DNA of 40,619 nt. Origin: Treponema sp. (lineage in GTDB: Bacteria > Spirochaetota > Spirochaetia > Treponematales > Treponemataceae). Within the stretch, counting starts at the first letter, position 1. Every line of letters begins with the position of its first letter. A program made the position numbers and the translations under genes. Location: NCBI GenBank assembly GCA_002749205.1, contig PDOP01000005.1:1-40619 (forward strand), given 5' to 3'. The notes beneath the pieces are model-generated. The model made no database searches. It was not told the origin of the DNA and was given only the letters and a program-made list of their open reading frames with translations. Positions 25,595 to 32,860 of the stretch are shown here, piece by piece.

Positions 25595-25600
25595 TATAAT
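25595..25600 (+). promoter_or_regulatory. -10 box of the SPOR gene
   Basis: TATAAT at 25595-25600 with a poor, T-rich -35 region. A start near 25607 gives a leader of about 30 bases carrying AAAGGA (25624-25629), which fits the ATG at 25638. Confidence 0.5.
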
Positions 25601-25637
25601 GCCGATATTTATTCAAAGGAAGAAAAGGACGGCTTTT

Positions 25638-26432
25638 ATGGAACAGAAAAAAATTTTATGGGTAATTTTGACCATTACGGCTTTTGTTGTAGTTGTTTTT
25701 GGTATTGCGTTGTTGTTGTATTCTCCTTCAAGAAATAATGAGCAACCTGTGAATAGATTGACTGATGATACTTCATCGATACCTAATCAAGCGTCTATCG
25801 ATCCTGATGCGTGGGTGCGCGATTCCGACTCTATTCCCAATCCCGAAAACGGCAATACCCCTGTTAATATAAATAATAATGTTACGATTGTAACCGGCGG
25901 TGATGAATCTGTCGGGTTGGATATTTCAGGTTTAGATGATTCTTCACCTAAGACTGACGGCTCTTTGCCCGATGAGTTGGCGGCTGAGATTATTCCGACT
26001 GAAAATAAAGAAAAGGAAACTGAAAAAAAAGCGGAGAATGATAAAGCCGAAAAATCAAAGGAGGCTAAAGCCCCCGTTGCCGATTCGGGTGTTAAAAAGA
26101 TTGTTGCAAAAAAGACTGTGAAAAAACCTGTTGCAAGGAAAAATGTGCCTAAGGCTAAAGTTGTTTCGGGCGAAAAATCAGTTCCTCGCGATATTTTTTG
26201 GGTTCAAACGGCATCGCTTACCAGTAGGATTTATGCAGAGGATGCAAGGAAGGTTTTACAAGACCAAAATATGAAGGCAGAGATTTTTACGAAGCAAACA
26301 ATTGCGGGTTTGGTTCATAGAGTTAGAGTAGGGCCTTTTTCAAATAAAACTGAAGCTGAATATTGGCTGAAGAATATAAAAAAAATAGAAGGTTTTGAAG
26401 ATAGTTTTGTTTCAAAAGAGCATATAAATTAA
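25638..26432 (+). CDS. Membrane-anchored SPOR-domain protein
   Basis: 264 aa from ATG at 25638, chosen because AAAGGA lies eight bases upstream; the in-frame ATG at 25599 overlaps the -10 box. A single N-terminal membrane helix at about 7-28 is followed by a long low-complexity linker rich in Asn, Asp, Lys and Ala. The C-terminal SPOR domain spans about 185-264 (IFWVQTASLTSRIYAEDARK ... VHRVRVGPFSNKTEAEYWL). The layout is that of FtsN-like proteins. SPOR domains bind denuded septal peptidoglycan, so a role in division is likely. It is monocistronic, with a terminator at 26470-26509. Confidence 0.88.
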   Translation: MEQKKILWVILTITAFVVVVFGIALLLYSPSRNNEQPVNRLTDDTSSIPNQASIDPDAWVRDSDSIPNPENGNTPVNINNNVTIVTGGDESVGLDISGLDDSSPKTDGSLPDELAAEIIPTENKEKETEKKAENDKAEKSKEAKAPVADSGVKKIVAKKTVKKPVARKNVPKAKVVSGEKSVPRDIFWVQTASLTSRIYAEDARKVLQDQNMKAEIFTKQTIAGLVHRVRVGPFSNKTEAEYWLKNIKKIEGFEDSFVSKEHIN

Positions 26433-26469
26433 TTTAAAAATTGTTGTATTTCATAAACTCCTCCAAGTT

Positions 26470-26509
26470 GCATTCTAAAAAGCCTGTTGGTTTTTTAGAA
26501 TGCTTTTTT
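26470..26509 (+). terminator. Terminator between the SPOR gene and dnaX
   Basis: GCATTCTAAAAAGCC (26470-26484) pairs with GGTTTTTTAGAATGC (26489-26503), followed by T6 at 26504-26509. It ends 37 bases before the dnaX -10 box. Confidence 0.9.
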
Positions 26510-26545
26510 GAAGGGATTGCTCTTTTCTAAAACTCAATTTTATTG

Positions 26546-26551
26546 TATAAT
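26546..26551 (+). promoter_or_regulatory. dnaX -10 box, leaderless layout
   Basis: TATAAT at 26546-26551 lies nine bases before the ATG at 26561. The -35 region is weak (TTTTCT at 26523-26528 with a 17-base spacer). There is no Shine-Dalgarno. Confidence 0.6.
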
Positions 26552-26560
26552 GCTTTTATT

Positions 26561-28285
26561 ATGAAATATCAAGTAACAGCAACTAGAAGAAGACCACAAA
26601 AATTCTCCGAGCTTTTGGGGCAGGATTTTGTGGCGGCAACTTTGCAAAAATCCATTGAGGCAGGTAAAATTGCACAAGCTTATTTGTTTTCAGGGCCGCG
26701 TGGTTGCGGAAAAACAAGTTCTGCCAGAATTTTGGCAAAGGCATTAAACTGTGAGTCAGGACCTGCACCGAATCCCTGCGGTAAGTGTAATTACTGTGAA
26801 GAAATTACGGCAGGTGCAAATCTTGATGTAATTGAAATTGACGGTGCCTCTAATACGGGTATTGATGATGTGCGTAAAATCAAAGATGAAATACTTTTTC
26901 CGCCTAATTCCGGCAGGTATAAAATTTACATTATTGATGAAGTTCACATGCTCTCAACAAGTGCGTTTAACGCATTGCTGAAAACAATTGAAGAGCCACC
27001 GCCTTATGTGATTTTTATTTTTGCAACTACAGAGTTGCATAAAGTGCCTGCCACAATAAAAAGCCGATGTCAGCAGTTTAATTTTAAGCTTGTGGATGTA
27101 GAAACATTGAAAACCGCTCTTGAGGCTGTTGCAAAAGAGCAGGGTATAGATGCAGATGATGAAGCTCTTTTTTGGATTGCCAGAGAAGCTACAGGAAGTG
27201 TTAGAGATTCATATACTTTGTTTGACCAAGTTGCGGCTTTTTCGGACGGGCATATTACTTTTGAAAAAATACAGGATAAGCTCGGTCTTACGGGTATTGA
27301 TTCAATCAATTCTTTGTTTTCAGCTTGCGTAAATAAAAATGCGAACGAGGCATTGCATATTACCGATGAAATACTTAAAAACGGTGTTTCTGTAGAGCAG
27401 TTTACAATTGACTGTACAAAGTATCTTAGAAGTTTGATGATGGTTAAGTATGGCATTACAAAAGAGGCAATTTTAGGGCAACAGGCTGACAGGTTTCCTG
27501 TTGAGGTTGTTCAAGGTTGGAATGAAATACAGGTTGAAAGAGCTTTTAGTTTGATGCTGAGTCTGTTTAAGGATATTCGTTTTTCGGTAAATCCGAGGTA
27601 TGAGCTTGAGCTTACGGTTTCAAGATTGGCTTGGCTAAGTGATTATGTTTCACCTGCTGATTTAAAAATTGCATATACTAAAATGCGAAAATTTTTAAAA
27701 TCGCAAAATACGAATGTTAAATTACAGGAAAACAAACCGGATGATGGTCATGTTCCTAATCCAATAAAAAATGCGTTTGCAAAAATGAAGGCTATCCAAG
27801 ATGAGGGTAAGCCTGATTTTGAGCAGATCCCAAACAGTGAGGATACAAACCACCCTTTTCATAATGCGGACAGTTTTATTTCACAAACACAGATAAATCT
27901 TGATAATACCAATCAAGCAGAAACTGTCCGCAGATGTGATTTTTCCGAGCTGAAAGAAAAAATTGTTTCAGACCTTTCGTCAAAGAATGGTATGATTTCT
28001 ATGGCGTTGAAATCTACGGCTCCTTGGCAAAAAGAAGAAAACAAGATTATAATTCCTGTAAAAAATAATTTTGAATTGGAAATGTTGCAAAAAGAAAAAG
28101 CCGTTGTTATGAAAAGGGTGCATGAGATTTTTGACGAGCATTGTTTTGTAGAATTTTGTGAGTATAAAGAGAATGTTGAAACGCAGGTTAAACAGACTAA
28201 TGATATTCCGATTGAAGTTCAAAAGGCAACTGAAATCCTTCACGGTAAAATTGTCAGCGATTATTTAATTAAAGAAAAAGAGTAA
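26561..28285 (+). CDS. dnaX: DNA polymerase III subunit gamma/tau
   Basis: Clamp-loader ATPase, 574 aa from ATG at 26561; a TTG at 26543 is in frame but lies upstream of the -10 box. Walker A GPRGCGKT is at 45-52, a four-Cys zinc module (CESGPAPNPCGKCNYC) at 64-79, Walker B IYIIDEVHM near 123-131 and sensor 1 FATTELHKVP. The C-terminal third is less conserved, as in tau proteins. An A-rich heptamer at 27766-27772 could give a shorter gamma form by -1 slippage. It heads the classic dnaX-ybaB-recR operon; ybaB starts 11 bases after the stop. Confidence 0.96.
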   Translation: MKYQVTATRRRPQKFSELLGQDFVAATLQKSIEAGKIAQAYLFSGPRGCGKTSSARILAKALNCESGPAPNPCGKCNYCEEITAGANLDVIEIDGASNTGIDDVRKIKDEILFPPNSGRYKIYIIDEVHMLSTSAFNALLKTIEEPPPYVIFIFATTELHKVPATIKSRCQQFNFKLVDVETLKTALEAVAKEQGIDADDEALFWIAREATGSVRDSYTLFDQVAAFSDGHITFEKIQDKLGLTGIDSINSLFSACVNKNANEALHITDEILKNGVSVEQFTIDCTKYLRSLMMVKYGITKEAILGQQADRFPVEVVQGWNEIQVERAFSLMLSLFKDIRFSVNPRYELELTVSRLAWLSDYVSPADLKIAYTKMRKFLKSQNTNVKLQENKPDDGHVPNPIKNAFAKMKAIQDEGKPDFEQIPNSEDTNHPFHNADSFISQTQINLDNTNQAETVRRCDFSELKEKIVSDLSSKNGMISMALKSTAPWQKEENKIIIPVKNNFELEMLQKEKAVVMKRVHEIFDEHCFVEFCEYKENVETQVKQTNDIPIEVQKATEILHGKIVSDYLIKEKE

Positions 28286-28296
28286 GGAGACATAAA

Positions 28297-28605
28297 ATGA
28301 ATTTTAATGCTTTTGATATAATCAATAACATTAACAAATTAAAAGGTGATTTTAATACAGAAAAACTTGCCGAGTTTTCTGCAGAAGGAAATTCAGGCGG
28401 GGGATTGGTAAAAATTGTTATAAACGGAAAGTTTAATATACAATCCTTGCAGATAGATCCAATTGCGGTAGACAATAGAGATATTCCCATGTTGCAAGAT
28501 TTAATAATTGCGGCTCATAGTGATGCGGTTACAAAGCTTCAGGAAATATTAAAAGAAAACATGTTGGGCAATTTAAAAGACAGTTTTCCCGGAATGAATT
28601 TATGA
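28297..28605 (+). CDS. ybaB: YbaB/EbfC nucleoid-associated protein
   Basis: 102-aa DNA-binding protein of the YbaB/EbfC family. The central motif is GGGLVKIVINGKFNIQSLQIDP, and the helical C-terminus is ...DLIIAAHSDAVTKLQEI. Length and operon position between dnaX and recR are typical. AGGAG lies about eight bases before ATG. The last four bases overlap the recR start (ATGA), so translation is coupled. Confidence 0.94.
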   Translation: MNFNAFDIINNINKLKGDFNTEKLAEFSAEGNSGGGLVKIVINGKFNIQSLQIDPIAVDNRDIPMLQDLIIAAHSDAVTKLQEILKENMLGNLKDSFPGMNL

Positions 28606-29195
28606 GAGCTATTGATGAAGTAGTGGAGTGTTTTTCGAGGTTGCCGGGTATTGGAAAAAAAAGTGCTTCACGTCTTGCATATTTTTTATTGTCCAGGGAT
28701 AAAAGTGAGGCTCAAAGTCTGGCAAACAGTATTGCAAATCTTCACAGTATGATACACAGCTGTCCGGTTTGCGGTTCATTTACAGACAGAGATGAATCTG
28801 ATTGTGAGTTCTGTAGTGATATAAGCAGAGATAGAACTACAATCTGCGTGGTGGAGCGTCCACAAGATGTTCATACAATTAGCAGCCTTCCTGAATATCG
28901 CGGGTTGTTTCATGTTTTAGGAGGTGTAATTGCACCACTTGACGGAGTTGGCCCTGAGCAACTAAAAATCAGAGAGCTGTTGATACGGATAGAAAAAGAA
29001 AACATACAGGAAGTCATACTTGCTACAAACCCCACAATTGAAGGCGATACAACAGCCCTTTATATTCAAAAGTTGTTGGAAGATAAAGATGTAAAGTTGA
29101 CACGCTTGGCTGCGGGACTTCCGGTTGGCGGTGATTTGGAATACACCGATAGGTTGACTCTTCTTAGGAGCTTTAAGGGACGAAGCGGATTTTAG
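28602..29195 (+). CDS. recR: Recombination mediator protein RecR
   Basis: Works with RecF and RecO to load RecA on gapped DNA. The 197 aa show a helix-hairpin-helix (LPGIGKKSASRLA, 14-26), a four-Cys zinc site at Cys54, 57, 68 and 71, and a Toprim domain from about residue 79 (ICVVERPQDV ... LATNPTIEGDTTALYI). The C-terminus has LAAGLPVGGDLEYTD. It starts inside the ybaB stop codon. No clear terminator follows; mraY begins with its own promoter 54 bases after the stop. Confidence 0.97.
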   Translation: MRAIDEVVECFSRLPGIGKKSASRLAYFLLSRDKSEAQSLANSIANLHSMIHSCPVCGSFTDRDESDCEFCSDISRDRTTICVVERPQDVHTISSLPEYRGLFHVLGGVIAPLDGVGPEQLKIRELLIRIEKENIQEVILATNPTIEGDTTALYIQKLLEDKDVKLTRLAAGLPVGGDLEYTDRLTLLRSFKGRSGF

Positions 29196-29248
29196 ATTTT
29201 TTTTCGGGGTGTTTTTATGAGTAAGCTTTACAAATAAATATAAAACCC

Positions 29249-29277
29249 TTGTCAAAATAAACAAATAGTTGTATACT
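29249..29277 (+). promoter_or_regulatory. mraY promoter, leaderless layout
   Basis: TTGTCA (29249-29254), 17-base spacer, TATACT (29272-29277), then six bases to the ATG at 29284. The predicted transcript begins at the start codon. Confidence 0.75.
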
Positions 29278-29283
29278 CTGACA

Positions 29284-30342
29284 ATGCTTTACAATCTATC
29301 AAAAATTTTACAGCCATATTTTGGGCCGTTTCGCTTACTTGAATCTTATGTTGTGTTGATAGGCATCGCTGTTTTTTTAGGATTTAGTTTATCAGTTTTT
29401 CTTTTACCAAAGTTTTACAGTTTTTTACCTAAGGACAGAGGCCGTGAGTTTACTGTTAATCCTGAGTTGGCTATGGGGAAACCTACCGGTGCAGGCTTTG
29501 TTTTTATAACATTGTTTGTATTGTTGTCGCTTTTTTTGGTTAGCTTGACTTTGACGCAATTTTGTGTTTTGGCGTTGACCTGGGTTGTAATGCTGACAGG
29601 TTTTTTTGACGACAGGTCTACCAAGTCGTGGGGAGAGTACTTAAAAGGCTCTCTCGATTTATTGCTGGCTGTTTTGACTTCTGTTGTTTTGTTTTATGCG
29701 TATTTTAAGCAGAGTGTTGAGTTTTGGTTGCCATTTGTCAGTCATACTGTACATATTCATCCGATTGTTTTCTTTTTGGTATCTGTTTTAATTCTTTGGT
29801 TTTCGATAAATACTACTAATTGCACAGACGGTGTTGACGGTCTTTCAGCTACACTTGTATTGATGGCATTGTTTGCTCTCGGCATTGTATTTTACTTTAT
29901 ACTTGGACATATAGATGTTGCCGAATATTTGCTTGTTCCGCATATTGAAGAAGGGGCAACCTGGGCTGTAATTAGTTTTTCTTTAGTCGGTATTTTAATG
30001 GGATATTTATGGCATAATGCTTTTCCGAGTAAGGTTTTGATGGGAGATGCCGGTTCAAGAGCTCTCGGTTTTTTTATCGGTGTAATGGTGCTTATTTCTA
30101 AAAATCCCTTTTTGCTTTTAATGACTTCAGCAATTATTATTATCAATGGTGGTACAGGATTATTGAAGGTCGTTCTTTTGAGGTTTTTTAAAATTAAGAT
30201 TTTTTCTTCTATAAGATTTCCTCTTCACGACCACATGCGCAAAAACAAAGATTGGTCACCTACACAGGTTTTAATTAAATTTATGATTATGCAGTTTTTA
30301 ATTACGATAGTTCTGTTTGCAATTCTGTTTAAAATTCGCTAA
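29284..30342 (+). CDS. mraY: Phospho-N-acetylmuramoyl-pentapeptide transferase (MraY)
   Basis: Polytopic membrane enzyme that moves phospho-MurNAc-pentapeptide to undecaprenyl phosphate, making lipid I. The 352 aa have about ten membrane helices. Family motifs are KPTGAGF (66-72), the Asp pair GFFDD (106-110), NCTDGVDGLS (179-188), the catalytic-Asp loop MGDAGSRALG (253-262) and PLHDHMRKN (313-321). The last is usually PLHHHFE, so the middle His is Asp here. The start is ATG 29284; an in-frame TTG at 29269 lies before the -10 box. It sits away from the usual division and wall cluster. The stop overlaps the next start (TAATG), so they are coupled. A related GlcNAc-1-phosphate transferase is a less likely alternative. 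Confidence 0.85.
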   Translation: MLYNLSKILQPYFGPFRLLESYVVLIGIAVFLGFSLSVFLLPKFYSFLPKDRGREFTVNPELAMGKPTGAGFVFITLFVLLSLFLVSLTLTQFCVLALTWVVMLTGFFDDRSTKSWGEYLKGSLDLLLAVLTSVVLFYAYFKQSVEFWLPFVSHTVHIHPIVFFLVSVLILWFSINTTNCTDGVDGLSATLVLMALFALGIVFYFILGHIDVAEYLLVPHIEEGATWAVISFSLVGILMGYLWHNAFPSKVLMGDAGSRALGFFIGVMVLISKNPFLLLMTSAIIIINGGTGLLKVVLLRFFKIKIFSSIRFPLHDHMRKNKDWSPTQVLIKFMIMQFLITIVLFAILFKIR

Positions 30343-31025
30343 TGTCTTCTGAAATTTTTTTAAGAACAGAATTGCTTTTAGGCAGGGGGTATTATAAAAA
30401 TCTTGCTAATAAAACTGTGGCTGTTTTTGGTCTTGGCGGTGTTGGTGGCTATGCTGTGGAAGCCCTTGCAAGAAGCGGTATTGGTAATTTGATACTGGTG
30501 GATAATGATGTTATAGATGAAACAAATATAAACAGGCATGTACTGGCCTTGCATTCAACTATCGGCATGTTTAAAACTTCGCTTTTTGAAAAAAGAGTTG
30601 CTGACATAAATCCTGAGTGTAAAGTGTACAGTTTTAACGAATTTGTTTTACCTGAAATGCAAATTTTCAAAGATATATTTAGTTCATTTGATATAGATTA
30701 TGTTTTAGATGCTGTTGATACAATACGCTTAAAAGTAGGGTTGGCAACTTTTTGTGAGAAAAAAAATATCAGCATTGTTTCAGCAATGGGTTGTGGAAAC
30801 AGGGTTGAGGCAAATTTTCGGTTTGCAGATATATACAAAACTTCAGGTTGCCCTTTATGCAGAGTAATGAGAAAATCACTCAGAGATTGTCAGGTGGAAA
30901 AATTAGATGTTTTGTATTCGCCTGACAGCCCCGATATGCACCACAACCCGCCGGCATCGGTTCCATGGGTGCCTGCTATAGCAGGTTTAATGTTAGCCGG
31001 CAGAATTGTGATGAGCTTAATTTGA
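30342..31025 (+). CDS. tcdA: tRNA threonylcarbamoyladenosine dehydratase (TcdA), ThiF/E1-like
   Basis: Adenylating enzyme of the ThiF/MoeB fold that, in TcdA proteins, cyclises t6A37 of tRNA to ct6A using ATP. The nucleotide loop GLGGVGG is at 30-36, the acidic strand LVDNDVIDETNINRH at 52-66, and the TcdA-like stretch IYKTSGCPLCRVMRKSLR at 164-181. At 227 aa it is shorter than the roughly 268-aa E. coli protein and lacks part of the C-terminal tail. It is coupled to mraY by a one-base overlap. tsaD, which helps make the t6A substrate, is in the same window. A generic ThiF-family protein is the alternative. Confidence 0.82.
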   Translation: MSSEIFLRTELLLGRGYYKNLANKTVAVFGLGGVGGYAVEALARSGIGNLILVDNDVIDETNINRHVLALHSTIGMFKTSLFEKRVADINPECKVYSFNEFVLPEMQIFKDIFSSFDIDYVLDAVDTIRLKVGLATFCEKKNISIVSAMGCGNRVEANFRFADIYKTSGCPLCRVMRKSLRDCQVEKLDVLYSPDSPDMHHNPPASVPWVPAIAGLMLAGRIVMSLI

Positions 31026-31031
31026 CATATT

Positions 31032-31394
31032 TTAAAATTCTATAAAGTCAATTTCAACACCGCTTGGATCTACTGCGGTGAGGATTTTTTTACCGTCTTT
31101 AACTGTTCTCGGCGGAGAGACAATTTTTACATTATGTTCTTTTAGATATTTTTCCGCCTCTGAAATTTGATCCACCGCCATTGTTAGAGACATTCTTGTT
31201 TCATTTAAATGAACCGCTTTATCGTTAAAGATTAACTCTAAATTCATACCTGTTTTTTTGTCTTTTAGAAAAGCAATTTGTTTTCCAAGTGAAGCAGACA
31301 TCATGTAGTCAAATTCAAATCCAAGAACCTTTTCATAAAAATCAATGGATTTTTGCATTTCCTTTGTTCTAATGACAACACTGTTAAATTTCAT
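31032..31394 (-). CDS. VOC (glyoxalase/bleomycin-resistance fold) protein
   Basis: 120-aa protein with the vicinal-oxygen-chelate fold. The N-terminus has the pattern VIRTKEMQKSIDFYEKVLGFEF, and the C-terminus has TAVDPSGVEIDFIEF, where the late Glu is a usual metal ligand. The first metal-binding His is not obvious, so the activity is open. AAGGAG precedes ATG at 31394. It starts 30 bases after the aroA stop and is probably co-transcribed. Its stop is seven bases from that of tcdA, which converges on it. Confidence 0.85.
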   Translation of the reverse strand: MKFNSVVIRTKEMQKSIDFYEKVLGFEFDYMMSASLGKQIAFLKDKKTGMNLELIFNDKAVHLNETRMSLTMAVDQISEAEKYLKEHNVKIVSPPRTVKDGKKILTAVDPSGVEIDFIEF

Positions 31395-31424
31395 CTAAAA
31401 ACTCCTTTGGCTCTAAATTTTATT

Positions 31425-32789
31425 TTAAGAGCGAATAAAATTTGCGCCCAATTTTTTCATTGTTGAAATAAAATTGGGAAAAGAAATATTGAAACACTCG
31501 AAGTTTTTTACAACGAGTGGCTCATCACTTTTTATTGCAAGCCCTGCGACAGCAAGCATCATGGCAATGCGGTGATCACTATAACTTTCAACACAGGCCG
31601 GCTTTAAAGTTTTTCTGCCGTGTATTCTAATGCAGGAAGGTTTTTCCGTAATACTTGCTCCTAACTTTTTTAATTCATTGCAAGTAGCAGACAAACGGTC
31701 GCATTCCTTAAAACGGCAAATTTGTGCATTTATAAGCTCTGTTTTACCATCTGCAAAACATGCGATTAATGCAAGTAAAGGAACTAAGTCGGGTATTTCG
31801 GCACAGTCGATTGTTATACCTTTTAATTTTATTGCATTTTTTATTATTAAAAGATTATCTTCTAATTTAATATTTGCACCCATTCGGTTAAGTATTCGTA
31901 TAATTTCGGCATCACCTTGACCGTCATTATAATTTAAATTTTTTATGTTTATTTGTGAATTAGTAATAACCGATGCTGCAATTAAAAAACTTGCACTTGA
32001 CCAATCCGAAGGTATTGTTTTTCGAAATGATTTTATACTGCTTTTGTTTTCAAGTTCAAAAATACCGTCATTAAAATTTTTTGTTTTAAATTTTATATTA
32101 AGTTCTTCAACCCAATTACAAGTCATTTTAAGATACGGCATTTCACCAACCTGTGCAAGTTTGATATGAGTTTTAAAACCAAAAATACTTGTCGCCAAAA
32201 ACACCCCGCTGACTACTTGAGAAAAAATGCCGTCCATGTTTAGTTTAAGACATGAATTATCTAATTGCTTTTTATTTATGTAATCACCGGTAAATATTGT
32301 TAAAGGGAGGCAGGGTTTATTATTGCTATTGTTAGTTTCATATCTTATTCCAAGTTGTTTGTATACTTCAATAATTGGTTGAATCGGTCTTGCCGATAAT
32401 GAAGCATCTCCTGTAAACACAAAAGTCTTATTTGGTATAAAACAAAATATCACAGCCAGAAAATAAAGCATTGAGCCTGAATTACCCGCATCCACGGTTA
32501 TGATTTTTTCTGCACTGTCCGATTTACTTAAATTTGTGATAAGCCCGTTTTTTGGCGGTATAACTTCCAATGTGAAACTTGAGTCTGTGCAGTTTTTTTG
32601 AATGAGCTTTACGCCTAAAAGTTTCATAGCATTTATAACGGAATTTATGTCTTTACTGTTTAATACATTATGTATTATCGAATTCCCGACAGCAAAACTT
32701 GCTAAAATAATTGCCCTAATGCTGTGGCTTTTTGATGGAGGTATTTCTGCAGTTCCTGTTAGCCGTGAAGCAAAAATATTTAAATTCAT
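31425..32789 (-). CDS. aroA: 3-phosphoshikimate 1-carboxyvinyltransferase (EPSP synthase)
   Basis: Adds enolpyruvyl from PEP to shikimate-3-phosphate, the sixth step of the shikimate pathway. Motifs are PPSKSHSIRAIILA (17-30), DAGNSGSMLYFLA, SDWSSASFLIAA, RFKECDRLSAT and SYSDHRIAMMLAVAGLA. The 454-aa length is normal. The usual LPGSK start motif and the glycine-rich loop (GNSGSML rather than GNAGTAM) are changed, a feature of more divergent or glyphosate-tolerant classes; tolerance is only an inference. There is no Shine-Dalgarno, and TATAAA lies eight bases before the ATG. No other aro genes are nearby. Confidence 0.93.
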   Translation of the reverse strand: MNLNIFASRLTGTAEIPPSKSHSIRAIILASFAVGNSIIHNVLNSKDINSVINAMKLLGVKLIQKNCTDSSFTLEVIPPKNGLITNLSKSDSAEKIITVDAGNSGSMLYFLAVIFCFIPNKTFVFTGDASLSARPIQPIIEVYKQLGIRYETNNSNNKPCLPLTIFTGDYINKKQLDNSCLKLNMDGIFSQVVSGVFLATSIFGFKTHIKLAQVGEMPYLKMTCNWVEELNIKFKTKNFNDGIFELENKSSIKSFRKTIPSDWSSASFLIAASVITNSQINIKNLNYNDGQGDAEIIRILNRMGANIKLEDNLLIIKNAIKLKGITIDCAEIPDLVPLLALIACFADGKTELINAQICRFKECDRLSATCNELKKLGASITEKPSCIRIHGRKTLKPACVESYSDHRIAMMLAVAGLAIKSDEPLVVKNFECFNISFPNFISTMKKLGANFIRS

Positions 32790-32797
32790 GTTATGCC

Positions 32798-32803
32798 TTT
32801 ATA
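32798..32803 (-). promoter_or_regulatory. Possible -10 box eight bases before aroA start
   Basis: TATAAA on the minus strand (32803-32798) lies eight bases before ATG 32789. The -35 box is weak. There is no Shine-Dalgarno. Confidence 0.45.
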
Positions 32804-32860
32804 CCGCTTTCATTATTTTTCCTTTAATTTTATTCACCATTATCAATTAAGAAGCAGTGT

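Noticed and set aside
29217..29237. Six-codon frame between recR and mraY
   Set aside because: It is too short, with no ribosome-binding site, and is likely chance.
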